Origin: UBA4421 sp002704225
GTDB lineage: Bacteria; Pseudomonadota; Gammaproteobacteria; Pseudomonadales; Azotimanducaceae
DNA: 64,000 nucleotides
Direction of reading: 5' to 3'
Assembly: GCA_902556425.1 (NCBI GenBank)
Contig: CACDWG010000006.1
Coordinates: forward strand, 72,157-136,156
Shown here: positions 52,764 through 61,355 of the stretch, one piece after another
How the letters are laid out: each line of letters begins with the position of its first letter
Numbering within the stretch: position 1 is the first letter of the stretch
Position numbers and translations under genes: made by a program
The notes under the pieces: generated by a model
The model's database searches: none
What the model saw: the letters and a program-made list of their open reading frames with translations, nothing else
Told to the model about the DNA's origin: nothing

Positions 52764-53726
52764 CTACCGCCTGATGCGGTTTGATAGCCACCAACGCATG
52801 GTCTCACTGACCAGCGCAGAAGCATCCTGCTGTACGAAATGCCCCGCCCCCGGAACAGTCACGATAGTGACATCTTTTTCAGCCCAATCCCAAGTGTTAT
52901 TGAGGCCGTCGGAATGCAGGGCCGTATCGTCCAATCCATGGAAAATCAGCAGTGGCATGGCCAAAAGCGGGGGCGGTGTGCTGGGTGCTACCGCAGAGCT
53001 TGAGCCGCGTCTTGGATAGTTGGCTTTGTAGAAATTCAGCATGGCGGCGAAGTTGCTGCGCTCGAAAGCCTGCAAGTATTGCTCGCGCACGTCTGGCTCG
53101 CGAACCCAACCGGACAGGCTTTGCGCGGTCATGGGATTGCCGCCGATGATGGTCGGATCATCCGCGCTGCCGGCAATGAAGCGTTGCGCGTATTCGCTGT
53201 TGCGCTGCTGTTCTGTATTGTTGGCCAGCTCACGCGCCAAGCCGTTTGGATGGGGGAGGTTCATGATCACCAGATTCTCGACCATTTCTGGCATCGCAAA
53301 GGCGACCTGCCAAGCCACCGCTCCACCCCAGTCGTGACCGACGATGGTGGCCTTGTCGTTACCTTCAGCAGCGACGACGGCTGCGACATCGGCAATGAGA
53401 TTGGGCATGGCGTAGGCGGCAATACCGTCAGGCTGGCCACTGAGGTTGTAGCCCCGCTGATCCATGGCGACGACAGTAAAGTTGTCTTTCAAGGCTTCCA
53501 TTTGCGCCCGCCAGCTGTACCAGAAGTCGGGGAACCCGTGAATCATCACCACAAGGGGGCCGCTACCGGTTTTCACATAGTGGATCTTCACCCCGTCGTT
53601 ATCGGCATAGTGATGACTGACATCGTCGATCAGCTTCTGCGATGCAAGGCCGAGGGTGCTTGCCAGCACGGATGCGAGACCAATCAGCAGGCGGACGGGG
53701 TTGAGGTTGAAGCGACGTTGTTGCAT
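52764..53726 (-). CDS. Exported alpha/beta hydrolase, epoxide-hydrolase-like
   Basis: 320 residues with a signal peptide ('LLIGLASVLASTLGLA'). 'MIHGFPDFWYSWRAQMEAL' near residue 62 carries the HGxP oxyanion motif, and the nucleophile is Asp in 'IVGHDWGGAVAWQVA' near residue 130, as in epoxide hydrolases and haloalkane dehalogenases. The base His is in 'GAGHFVQQDAS' near residue 298, and the cap includes 'NFYKANYPRRG'. HGFPDxWYSW favours epoxide hydrolase. Periplasmic location is unusual for this class. GGAG precedes the ATG. It is 13 bases downstream of the J-domain-like gene. Confidence 0.88.
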   Translation of the reverse strand: MQQRRFNLNPVRLLIGLASVLASTLGLASQKLIDDVSHHYADNDGVKIHYVKTGSGPLVVMIHGFPDFWYSWRAQMEALKDNFTVVAMDQRGYNLSGQPDGIAAYAMPNLIADVAAVVAAEGNDKATIVGHDWGGAVAWQVAFAMPEMVENLVIMNLPHPNGLARELANNTEQQRNSEYAQRFIAGSADDPTIIGGNPMTAQSLSGWVREPDVREQYLQAFERSNFAAMLNFYKANYPRRGSSSAVAPSTPPPLLAMPLLIFHGLDDTALHSDGLNNTWDWAEKDVTIVTVPGAGHFVQQDASALVSETMRWWLSNRIRR

Positions 53727-53739
53727 TACGGTTCTCCGA

Positions 53740-54072
53740 TTATTTTCTGACCCGCCTGCGCAGGCGATCTAAGCGTTCTTTCCAGTACTGGAACTTTTCT
53801 GGGTCCCCACCTCGATCCGGGTGGTGTTGCTGACACATGCGTCGAGCTTCAACAATTTCCTCTATGGGTAGCACTAGGTCGAGACCCAGCGCTTTGATTT
53901 CGGCCGGACTCAGGGTCTTCACCGGGCTGGCGGTCTCTGGTGGTCGGTAGAACCCGCTCCAGTTGCCACGATTTTTGCCGCCATAGGATACCGGGCCAGA
54001 CAGGCCCAGCTTCCAGGGGTGGTTTTTGGCGGGTTTGCGAGACTTGCCGCCGCCTGATTTGCTGTTTGTCAT
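53740..54072 (-). CDS. Small J-domain-like protein
   Basis: 110 residues, basic. The C-terminal 45 residues resemble helices II and III of a DnaJ J domain with the H84-P85-D86 motif in 'ARRMCQQHHPDRGGDPEKF' followed by 'WKERLDRLRRRVRK'. The N-terminal 60 residues are Lys/Gly-rich ('SKSGGGKSRKPAKNHPW') with no G/F region, zinc domain or client-binding domain. It could recruit DnaK to a specific partner. It lies 13 bases upstream of the epoxide-hydrolase-like gene, but a functional link is not evident. Confidence 0.72.
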   Translation of the reverse strand: MTNSKSGGGKSRKPAKNHPWKLGLSGPVSYGGKNRGNWSGFYRPPETASPVKTLSPAEIKALGLDLVLPIEEIVEARRMCQQHHPDRGGDPEKFQYWKERLDRLRRRVRK

Positions 54073-54165
54073 GGTTGCAGTCTAATGTGGGTAGGCTCGG
54101 GCTCAAGTCATTTCTCGACTACCCCGAGTTTCTGCGTCGTCACCGATGAGTTTAGGAGCAGTTTT

Positions 54166-55590
54166 ATGGCGGACTCGATAGGTGGATCGACACCTTTGTC
54201 CTTGGCAGGTACCGCACCTGCAGCACCGCTGGGTTACTACAGTTGGACCCTAGGGCAGGGGGCGCGAGACCCGCTGTACATTCTGGTCGTGATCTATATT
54301 TTCTTTCCGTATTTTTCCAACGTCGTCGTTGGTGATCCGGTGCGCGGACAAGCCCTGGTCGGTTACGTGAATACCGTTGCCGGCATCACCATGGCGCTAA
54401 CCGTGCCCTTTCTCGGCGCGATTGCTGACAAGACCGGGCGACTGAAGCCTTGGCTGCTCAGCACAACGCTGGCTGTTTCTGTTTGCACCTTCGGACTGTG
54501 GTGGGTCACACCGGAGACCGTGCAGCAAGGTGGAGGGCTCTATCCGGTTTTGGGTGCCTTGATCCTGATGAATGTTGCCTTTGCCTACACCGAGGTCTTT
54601 CACAACGCCATGCTGCCGAGAATCGCGCCAGCGGATAAGGCGGGTTTGATCTCGGGTCTGGCCTTTGCGCTGGGGAATTTGGGCGGCGTGTCATTGATGT
54701 TGCTGGTGCTCTTTGCGTTCGCGCTGCCAGGTACGGTGTCACTGAGCTGGATTGCCGATGCGCCTTGGCTCGGTATCGATCAGGCAACTCATCAACAGGA
54801 TCGCATCGTCGGGCCCATCGCCGCCGTCTGGCTGTTGCTGTTCACCTTGCCGGTATTGCTGTTTACCCCGGACGGTAAGCGCTCTGAATTGTCGATTCGT
54901 GAGGCCGCCAGTTCAGGTGTCGCTGAGGTTTGGCAAACCCTTCGCAAACTCAAGAATTACATGAATGTGGCACGCTACCTGTTGGCGCGTATGTTCTTTA
55001 ATGACGGCATGGTTGGAGTGTTGATTTTTGGTGGTATCTATGCCTCTGGAGTCTTCGGCTGGGATTCCTCTGAGTTGCTGATTTTTGGCCTTTGCACCAG
55101 CACCTCGGCTATGTTGGGTGCTTACTTCGGTGGTCGGTTCGATGATTTGCTGGGGTCTAAGCGCACGCTGATGATTGCGGTTTGTGCCAGCGCCGTGATC
55201 TTTTTGTTCATGCTGTCCATCGCGCCGGGACAAATTCTATTTGCGCTGAACATTGCCACCGAGCCGGTGTGGTCTCTGCCATTTTTTAACACCTCAGCCG
55301 AGTTACTGTACTTTGCGACCAATCAGATATTTGCCGTCTTTTTTGTCACGGGTTTGTCGACGTCGCGCACCCTAATGGCGCGCATTTCGCCACCCGCCAT
55401 GTCAGCGCAATTTTTTGCGCTGTATGGCTTGAGTGGTTCGGTAACCGCTTTTCTTGCACCCTTGCTGGTGGCAACGACGACGGATGTGTTCGACTCGGCG
55501 CGGATCGGTATGAGCGCCTTGGTTGTCTTGATTGTGATCGGAGTTTGGTTGCTTGCTGGTGTCAAAGAGGCACCAGCCGGTTCTTCGTGA
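54166..55590 (+). CDS. MFS transporter, UMF1/Atg22-like
   Basis: 474 residues with twelve predicted helices. 'LGYYSWTLGQGARDPLYILVVIYIFFPYF' (core 'YYSWTLGQGARDPLYILVVI') and 'PFLGAIADKTGRLKPWL' belong to the UMF1 family, whose yeast founder Atg22 exports amino acids from the vacuole; bacterial roles are unclear. The frame extends to 54085, but AGGAG lies seven bases before the ATG at 54166. It is divergent from the J-domain-like gene and converges with prc. Confidence 0.87.
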   Translation: MADSIGGSTPLSLAGTAPAAPLGYYSWTLGQGARDPLYILVVIYIFFPYFSNVVVGDPVRGQALVGYVNTVAGITMALTVPFLGAIADKTGRLKPWLLSTTLAVSVCTFGLWWVTPETVQQGGGLYPVLGALILMNVAFAYTEVFHNAMLPRIAPADKAGLISGLAFALGNLGGVSLMLLVLFAFALPGTVSLSWIADAPWLGIDQATHQQDRIVGPIAAVWLLLFTLPVLLFTPDGKRSELSIREAASSGVAEVWQTLRKLKNYMNVARYLLARMFFNDGMVGVLIFGGIYASGVFGWDSSELLIFGLCTSTSAMLGAYFGGRFDDLLGSKRTLMIAVCASAVIFLFMLSIAPGQILFALNIATEPVWSLPFFNTSAELLYFATNQIFAVFFVTGLSTSRTLMARISPPAMSAQFFALYGLSGSVTAFLAPLLVATTTDVFDSARIGMSALVVLIVIGVWLLAGVKEAPAGSS

Positions 55591-55651
55591 TCAAAACACG
55601 AGTCTAGTGCCCAGGGTGGGGCTGGGATCCCTTCGTAGATGTACTGCTGAA

Positions 55652-55670
55652 GGCGGCCTTTGAGGCTGCC
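55652..55670. terminator. Candidate hairpin between convergent UMF1 and prc genes
   Basis: GGCGGCC (55652-55658), loop TTTGA, GGCTGCC (55664-55670), with one G-U pair. It lies in the 133-base spacer between convergent stops. No T-tract is visible. Confidence 0.3.
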
Positions 55671-55723
55671 TCTCAACATGCAGTGCAGCATCGCCCGTGC
55701 GACGTTCTGAGAGTCAAGGAGGG

Positions 55724-58108
55724 TTAACCGGCAGGCGATGCCTTTCTTGGTTGCTCTGAGGCCGCGGCTGTTCTGGCAGTCATGGGCGCTGGTGGGGTTG
55801 GTTGACTGACGAGGTCGATCAGATCATTGACGATGCGACCTGCTTCTCGTAGCAGCGGGTCTTCGTCGATTTCTTTTATGGAGTTGTCTTCTTCTGCGTC
55901 GGCCTCCGGCCCCGTCAGCGAGTCGGTCTGGGCGAGGGCGTCAGGCTGGGCTTTGGCCGCTTCCGAGTTCTGGATTTGGTCGCCGCGCTCTGCGCTAGTA
56001 GCCTCTTCAGACTGGACGTCTGTTTGGGCGGTGTCTGCTGACAAAGCCTCTTCTTCCGCTTTCTGCATGTCTTCCAACTCGTCGAGGGTCTCGGCGACGG
56101 GCTTGCCCGTTGCCGCGCGCAGAGAGTTTTCAAGTGCCAGTCGCCAGTCGTCTTCTTGCTGCCGTTCCGCGCGGCGTTCTGCTTCGTTTAGCGACAAATG
56201 CGTGCGGCCGGATTTTTCTTCGGCTTTCGCCATTAACGCACGATAGTAAGTGAAGTGAGGGTCTTCGTTGGCGCGTTGAAGATGCCGTGATTGCAGCTCT
56301 ACTAGGTAGGGGTTGAGTTCGTCGTAGGGGGCAAAGCGCGCCGCGTCAATAACGTCCCACGGCATGGCACCGTCCAAGGTGCTTTCACCGATTGTTTCCT
56401 TGTCGAACAATGAGGGGAAGTCGATGTCTGGGATAACACCCTGATGCTGGGTGCTTTGGCCCGAGACTCGATAAAACTTTGCCGCGGTCAGTTTCAGTTG
56501 GCCCCGGTTCAGCGGGATCATGGTTTGCACAGTTCCCTTGCCAAAGGTTTGACCACCCAAAATCAGAGCTCGACCATAATCTTGCATGGCGCCTGCGAAA
56601 ATCTCGGAAGCAGATGCAGAGAGACGATTTACCAGCACAGCCATGGGCCCGTCATAGATCACGGAATTGTCGTCGCTGCTGTAAACAGTCGGTCTGCTGC
56701 GACTGGACTTGACTTGCACGGTAGGGCCGGAGGGTATGAACAAAGATGTCAAGGTGTCGGCCTCCTGTAACGAGCCACCCCCATTGTTGCGTAAGTCGAT
56801 GACCAAGCCATCGATGCCCTCTGCGTTGAGCTGGTTAATCAGCTTGGTGACGTCCTTGGTGGTGCTGCGAAAATCAGGATCGCGCTCTTGTTGGCCTTTG
56901 AAATCGAGATAGAACGTCGGGATATCAATCACGCCAATACGTCGCTCACGTTCTGCTTCCTTGAGGGTGATGATGTTGGCCTGAGCCGCCTGTTCTTCGA
57001 GTTTGATGGTGTTGCGCACGATGGTGACGATGCGACTTTCGTCGTTCTCTGCGTCTGCATCACTAACTGAGAGGCGAACGGTGGAGTCTTTCGGGCCGCG
57101 AATGAGTTCAACGACGTCGTCAAGTCGCCAACCAACCACGTCGATCATGGGTCCGTTTTCTCCCTGGCCAACAGCAGAGATAATGTCCGCGGGTTTCAAT
57201 GCCCCTGATTTGTCCGCGGGTCCCGCAGGTACCAACCGCACGATGGTCGTAGCGTCTTCGTCAGTCTGTAGCACCGCGCCAATACCTTCCAAGGACAGCG
57301 ACATGTTGATGTTGAAGTTTGTTGAGGTTCGCGGCGAAAAGTATTGGGTATGCGGATCGAATGTCGTTGCGAAGGCGTTAATGAATGTTTGGAAGGCATC
57401 TTCACTGCGGTTGCGCAGGGCAATCTTTTGCTGATTCCGATAGCGCTTGGCAAGCGTTTCGGTGATTTCCTCTAAGTCTTTGTCGTTGAGTTTCATGCTC
57501 AAGACTTGTGACTTCAGCCGCCGATTCCAGAGGTCATCCTGTGCCGCGGCATCGATAGACCACGGGGCGCTTTCGCGCTTGAGCTGGATGGTTTCGTCGG
57601 TATCAAAACTCAACTGCGCAAGGCCAGAGCTGATTTGTCGCTGTACGTAGTTCGTGCGCTCGATCAATCGTTGCTGTAAGCGATTGAACATACGGTAGGC
57701 TGGCAGCAGGTCGCCACGTCGTAACGCGTTGTCGAGTTCGTAGCGATAGGTTTCAAATTCAGCGATGTCGCTGGCTAAAAAGTAGTAGCGGCCGGGATCT
57801 AATGCTTCCACATAGTTGTCGAACATCTGGCTGGAGAGGGCATCATTGACCGGTAAGTCGACATAGTGATTTCGGCGTAACTGCTCCACCACAATTTGCG
57901 CTGTGCGCGGGTGCGCGGCAAGGGGAGACAGTATGGGCGGCGGCTGAACTTGGCTTGATTCGCTAGGGTGGGCGGTTTCGGCGTGTAGGGTGCCGATTGA
58001 GCTGATGCCGAATACGCAGACGGCGGCAAATCTCAATAGTGGGGTCAAGCCTTTGGAGCGGGCTAGACCCGGATTGCCTGAACGGTCTGAAATCCAGTGC
58101 TGATTCAT
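55724..58108 (-). CDS. prc: Tail-specific (C-terminal processing) protease
   Basis: 794-residue periplasmic S41 protease. A signal peptide lies near 'LLRFAAVCVFGISSIGTLHA'. A helical N-terminal domain precedes a PDZ domain ('SLEGIGAVLQTDEDATTIVRLVPAGPADKSG', core 'GPADKSGALKPADIISAVGQG'). The catalytic dyad is S499 in 'NRLSASASEIFAGAMQDYG' and K524 in 'GQTFGKGTVQ'; the 25-residue spacing equals that of E. coli Prc (S452, K477). Prc trims lipoproteins and degrades peptidoglycan hydrolases such as MepS. The C-terminal 130 residues contain a long acidic, Ala/Glu/Asp-rich stretch of low complexity (about 670-760). A short-spaced TTGACA-like promoter may lie 45-70 bases upstream. Confidence 0.94.
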   Translation of the reverse strand: MNQHWISDRSGNPGLARSKGLTPLLRFAAVCVFGISSIGTLHAETAHPSESSQVQPPPILSPLAAHPRTAQIVVEQLRRNHYVDLPVNDALSSQMFDNYVEALDPGRYYFLASDIAEFETYRYELDNALRRGDLLPAYRMFNRLQQRLIERTNYVQRQISSGLAQLSFDTDETIQLKRESAPWSIDAAAQDDLWNRRLKSQVLSMKLNDKDLEEITETLAKRYRNQQKIALRNRSEDAFQTFINAFATTFDPHTQYFSPRTSTNFNINMSLSLEGIGAVLQTDEDATTIVRLVPAGPADKSGALKPADIISAVGQGENGPMIDVVGWRLDDVVELIRGPKDSTVRLSVSDADAENDESRIVTIVRNTIKLEEQAAQANIITLKEAERERRIGVIDIPTFYLDFKGQQERDPDFRSTTKDVTKLINQLNAEGIDGLVIDLRNNGGGSLQEADTLTSLFIPSGPTVQVKSSRSRPTVYSSDDNSVIYDGPMAVLVNRLSASASEIFAGAMQDYGRALILGGQTFGKGTVQTMIPLNRGQLKLTAAKFYRVSGQSTQHQGVIPDIDFPSLFDKETIGESTLDGAMPWDVIDAARFAPYDELNPYLVELQSRHLQRANEDPHFTYYRALMAKAEEKSGRTHLSLNEAERRAERQQEDDWRLALENSLRAATGKPVAETLDELEDMQKAEEEALSADTAQTDVQSEEATSAERGDQIQNSEAAKAQPDALAQTDSLTGPEADAEEDNSIKEIDEDPLLREAGRIVNDLIDLVSQPTPPAPMTARTAAASEQPRKASPAG

Positions 58109-58475
58109 AAGTGTGCTCTTCGTCTTGGTTGCCTATTGGCGCGTCGGGTTGCCGGATAGTATCGGTGTCGTAGTGTCAAAAGCATGTCATAGATAGTAGA
58201 TCGTGATATCCGCGCAAATTCCAATCTTGGATCCTTAAGAAGATCACCCATTGGTTAGACGCTAATGGTACCAAGGCCGTTTTGGGGCGATTAAATCACC
58301 TGAGGAAAGTCTCATCGTGTAATTTCTTGGCTGCTGCCGTATTCTGCGGCCTCACGAACTTCCGGCCAGCTGACGGACTGGATAAACAGTCTATCCATCC
58401 TTTGGCACGGCGTGAAGAGCAACATATATCTCAAGACCGCGCTTTGATGGTCGCAACCGTGAATCGGAGACTTTA
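58109..58475. other. Intergenic region between prc and FKBP genes
   Basis: The 367-base divergent spacer is the longest gene-free stretch in the window. A 64-codon frame at 58282-58476 ends over the FKBP start, has no recognisable domain and is probably spurious. The region should hold promoters for both genes. I see no RNA gene, riboswitch or repeat in it. Confidence 0.5.
58153..58179 (-). promoter_or_regulatory. Weak candidate promoter for prc
   Basis: On the minus strand TTGACA (58179-58174) matches the sigma-70 -35 consensus; a TATCCG (58158-58153) lies 15 bases downstream as a poor -10. The spacing is short and the -10 is weak, so this is only a candidate. Confidence 0.22.
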
Positions 58476-59171
58476 ATGAAAAATAATCACAAATCACCGC
58501 TGAGCCTAATCATGCTGCTGCTGGGCAGTGTTATGCTGGCGGGCTGTCAGCAACAGGAAAATGACATGTCTGAATCCACCTTTGATGCTTCGTCCGATGT
58601 CGAGAGCGCGAGTTATCTGATCGGCTTTCGCCAAGCACAAAACATTCAGCAACAGGGTGGCGATATCATAGATATGCAGGCCTACGGTCAGGGTGCGCGT
58701 GATGCTATCGCAGGCCAGGAGTCCCAAGTACCTGTCGAGAATGAGGAGCAGCTGATGGGCGCACTAACCGATGCGCTGATGCAGCAAAAAGCAGCGTCCA
58801 GCGAGTCGTTTATGCAAGAAAATGCCGCTCGAGCCGAAGTCACCACGACAGAATCCGGATTGCAGTATGAAGTGCTGGTCGAAGGGACTGGCCCAAAGCC
58901 TTCCGCTACCGACACGGTAGTCACCCACTACCACGGTACCCTGACGGACGGTACGGTGTTTGACAGCTCAGTTGAGCGCGGTAGCCCGGCGACGTTCCCA
59001 GTGAACCGAGTGATTGCTGGCTGGACCGAAGCACTGCAAATGATGCGTACGGGATCCAAGTGGCGTTTAGTGATTCCTTCCGAACTGGCCTATGGCGAGC
59101 GCGGTGCAGGCGGTGCCATTCCCCCCAACGCCACCTTGGTGTTTGAGGTGGAGTTGTTAGAGATTCAGTAG
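58476..59171 (+). CDS. FKBP-type peptidyl-prolyl isomerase lipoprotein (FkpA/Mip-like)
   Basis: 231 residues. Signal peptide with lipobox 'GSVMLAGCQQQEN' at about residues 17-29 makes it a periplasm-facing lipoprotein. The N-terminal dimerisation domain 'SASYLIGFRQAQNIQQQGGDI' and 'AYGQGARDAIAGQE' (Mip/FkpA pattern) lead through a linker helix to the FKBP domain from about 125. This carries 'TVVTHYHGTLTDGTVFDSSVERG', core 'THYHGTLTDGTVFDSS', then 'AGWTEALQMM', 'IPSELAYGERGAGGAIPPNATLVFEVELLEI', core 'YGERGAGGAIPPNATLVF'. It isomerises prolyl bonds and acts as a chaperone for exported proteins. GGAG lies eight bases before the ATG; a strong terminator follows. Confidence 0.93.
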   Translation: MKNNHKSPLSLIMLLLGSVMLAGCQQQENDMSESTFDASSDVESASYLIGFRQAQNIQQQGGDIIDMQAYGQGARDAIAGQESQVPVENEEQLMGALTDALMQQKAASSESFMQENAARAEVTTTESGLQYEVLVEGTGPKPSATDTVVTHYHGTLTDGTVFDSSVERGSPATFPVNRVIAGWTEALQMMRTGSKWRLVIPSELAYGERGAGGAIPPNATLVFEVELLEIQ

Positions 59172-59215
59172 CTTGTTAGGTCGACGTGTCTGGATGACAC
59201 GTGCGACGAGGGAAG

Positions 59216-59242
59216 GCCGGAGCAATCTCCGGCTTTTTTTTT
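59216..59242 (+). terminator. Strong rho-independent terminator after the FKBP gene
   Basis: GCCGGAG (59216-59222), loop CAAT, CTCCGGC (59227-59233), followed by nine T (59234-59242). Textbook stem and U-tract, 45 bases after the stop codon. Confidence 0.93.
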
Positions 59243-59346
59243 GCCCGTCCGATCCGTGCTGCTGAGCCGGCGAGGTTAGCACTTTGCGCTAAGACAAGTC
59301 TTGCGCTGGCTGCGCCGGCAGCACATGCTCGGGTGGGGGGAAAGAG

Positions 59347-60594
59347 ATGTCAGAGTCCGAAAACCAAGCGACAATATGGCGGGACGTCGCATTCCGCGCC
59401 TATCTGGGTTCCACCGGTTTTTCCGGGATGGCCTTGGCCATGCAGCAATTGCTGCTCAGCTGGATTTTGATTGGCATTTTGAAGCTGCCCGCGGATCAGG
59501 TGGGCTTGATTCAGGCGGTGATCGGCTTGCCGGGTGTCTTCGTCATGCTGGCCGGCGGTGCTAGCGCGGATCGGACGGATGCGCGCCGCATGCTCATCCG
59601 CGTTTATCTGCTCGCACCGATATTCCCTTTGTTTCTCGTACTCGTAGAGCAGTGGCAGCTGCTGGGTGTGGCAAGCGTCATTTTTTGGGGCCTGGGCATG
59701 ACGGTAGTGCAGTCTTTTTCAATGCCCGGTCAGCAGGCATTGCTAAACCGCATTGCCGGCAAAAACATTCAACAAGGTGTGACCGCGGCGACGGCCATTG
59801 GCTTTGTTGTTCAGGTAGTGGGTCTGATTCTTGCCGGCCAAATCGATACAGTGGGTGTCACTCCTGTACTCTTTGCACAGGCAGTGGGCTTGTGTCTGGC
59901 CGGTGTGATGATGGTGCGAACACCTGCGGCTAACCCGGAACCGCCGGCCGCTGAAGCAGACCAGACGGAAAAGCTGGGCGCGCTAACCGGCATTCGGCAG
60001 GGCTTGCACGCCACCTATGACCACCCGCTAATTTTCAATGTTCTCGCCATTACGTTTGCCTCAAGCATTTTTAATGCTGGCGCGTTTATCACCGTATTCC
60101 CGTTCATCGTCGCCCGTGTTTATGACGGTACGGCCTGGTTGCTGGCACTGTTGATGGCGGTGTTCTTCGCCGGCGCCACGCTGTCGAATATGTTGCTGCT
60201 GCGTTACCAACCCTTGCTTCGGCCTGGCCGGCTGTTTCTGATCATGCAGTTGTCGCGCATTGTGGTGATCTTTTTGATGTGGATCGAGCCGCCGTTCTGG
60301 TTGTTGGTGGTGGCAACGATCGGCTGGGGCCTGAACATGGGCATTACGACAAATCTGGCGCGCAGCATGGTTCAAGAGTCTGCGCCGAAGCCCTTCTTAG
60401 GGCGGATCTTATCGGTCTTCAGTATTGGCATGGTGGGCAGTGCGCCATTGGGTGCGATTGTATTGGGTTGGTTGATCGAGGCTACCGGCACGTTGAATGC
60501 GTTGATTCCTGCCATGGTCCTTTCGGCCATTTTGTTTATCTACGGCGCTTGGTTTTCTCCTGTGTGGGCCTATCGGAGCAGTGAAGCGCAGTAG
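59347..60594 (+). CDS. MFS transporter, EntS-like (MFS_3)
   Basis: 415 residues, twelve predicted helices. 'WRDVAFRAYLGSTGFSGMALAMQQLLLSWIL' (core 'RAYLGSTGFSGMALAMQQLL') and 'GLPGVFVMLAGGASADRTDARRMLI', core 'MLAGGASADRTDARRML', follow the MFS_3 group that includes the enterobactin exporter EntS and macrolide exporters. Export of a siderophore-like or lipophilic compound is possible, but no biosynthesis genes are adjacent. GGGGGGAAAGAG precedes the ATG. The gene lies behind the FKBP terminator and so has its own promoter. Confidence 0.87.
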   Translation: MSESENQATIWRDVAFRAYLGSTGFSGMALAMQQLLLSWILIGILKLPADQVGLIQAVIGLPGVFVMLAGGASADRTDARRMLIRVYLLAPIFPLFLVLVEQWQLLGVASVIFWGLGMTVVQSFSMPGQQALLNRIAGKNIQQGVTAATAIGFVVQVVGLILAGQIDTVGVTPVLFAQAVGLCLAGVMMVRTPAANPEPPAAEADQTEKLGALTGIRQGLHATYDHPLIFNVLAITFASSIFNAGAFITVFPFIVARVYDGTAWLLALLMAVFFAGATLSNMLLLRYQPLLRPGRLFLIMQLSRIVVIFLMWIEPPFWLLVVATIGWGLNMGITTNLARSMVQESAPKPFLGRILSVFSIGMVGSAPLGAIVLGWLIEATGTLNALIPAMVLSAILFIYGAWFSPVWAYRSSEAQ

Positions 60595-60666
60595 GTCTGG
60601 GCTGGTTCTTTAGCGACCAAGGGCCTAATCTTGCGGCTCAAACGAGCCAAACGAGTACCCGATCCC

Positions 60667-61326
60667 ATGTCGTCCTCCCCTAGGTCTGCGGAAGAAACTG
60701 CCATTGCCGAACTGCGCCGGGAATATCGCTTTGGTACTCTCAGTGAGCGGGATGTACAAGAAGACCCGCTACGCCAATTTCAGCATTGGTTTGCGGAAGC
60801 AGAACATGCCCAAGTGCTGGATTACAGCGCTATGGCCTTGGCGACCTCACAGGCCGGTGTACCCTCCGCACGGATCGTTTTGCTGAAAGGCTTGGACGAG
60901 GACGGCTTCCGCTGGTTTACCGATGGACGCAGTGAAAAGGGACAGGCTCTGGCGGATAACCCACACGCGGAACTGTTGTTTCATTGGCGTGAGTTGGATC
61001 GTCAGGTGCGTGTTCGGGGAGAGGTAACACGCCTGTCGGAAGAGGCGTCCGACGCCTACTTTTATTCTCGGCCCTTGGACAGCCAGCTAGCGGCAGCGAC
61101 ATCAGAACAAAGCCAGCCGGTGGACAGTCGCGACCTGCTGGAGCAGCGCTATCGGGTCTTGACCGAATCGTATACGGAGCAAGTGCCGCGCCCGCCGGCG
61201 TGGGGTGGCTACTGTCTTAGGCCCAATCAGTATGAATTTTGGCAGGGTCGCGAGGGACGTTTGCACGATCGGCTGCAGTACCGAGCAACCAACAGTGGCT
61301 GGGTGATTGAGCGCCTGCAGCCTTAA
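60667..61326 (+). CDS. pdxH: Pyridoxamine/pyridoxine 5'-phosphate oxidase
   Basis: 219 residues, the standard PdxH length. FMN-binding 'PSARIVLLKGLDEDGFRWFTDGRSEKG' (core 'ARIVLLKGLDEDGFRWFT'), 'FHWRELDRQVRVRGEV', 'SDAYFYSRPLDSQLAAATSEQS' (core 'AYFYSRPLDSQLAAATSEQS') and the C-terminal signature 'PPAWGGYCLRPNQYEFWQG' with 'RLHDRLQYR' are all present. It makes pyridoxal 5'-phosphate from the pyridoxine or pyridoxamine phosphate with O2. The frame runs back to a TTG at 60631, but family homology and length favour the ATG at 60667; its ribosome-binding site is poor. Confidence 0.96.
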   Translation: MSSSPRSAEETAIAELRREYRFGTLSERDVQEDPLRQFQHWFAEAEHAQVLDYSAMALATSQAGVPSARIVLLKGLDEDGFRWFTDGRSEKGQALADNPHAELLFHWRELDRQVRVRGEVTRLSEEASDAYFYSRPLDSQLAAATSEQSQPVDSRDLLEQRYRVLTESYTEQVPRPPAWGGYCLRPNQYEFWQGREGRLHDRLQYRATNSGWVIERLQP

Positions 61327-61328
61327 TT

Positions 61329-61355
61329 CGGCTGCGAACAACCTCTGTTCAGCCG
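61329..61355. terminator. Candidate hairpin between convergent pdxH and hydrolase genes
   Basis: CGGCT (61329-61333) and GAACA (61336-61340) pair with TGTTC (61346-61350) and AGCCG (61351-61355), leaving a two-base bulge. It spans the short gap and the stop of the minus-strand hydrolase. Confidence 0.38.

Noticed and set aside
58282..58476. 64-codon open frame on + upstream of the FKBP gene
   Set aside because: No domain, no good ribosome-binding site, ends over the next start codon; likely chance.
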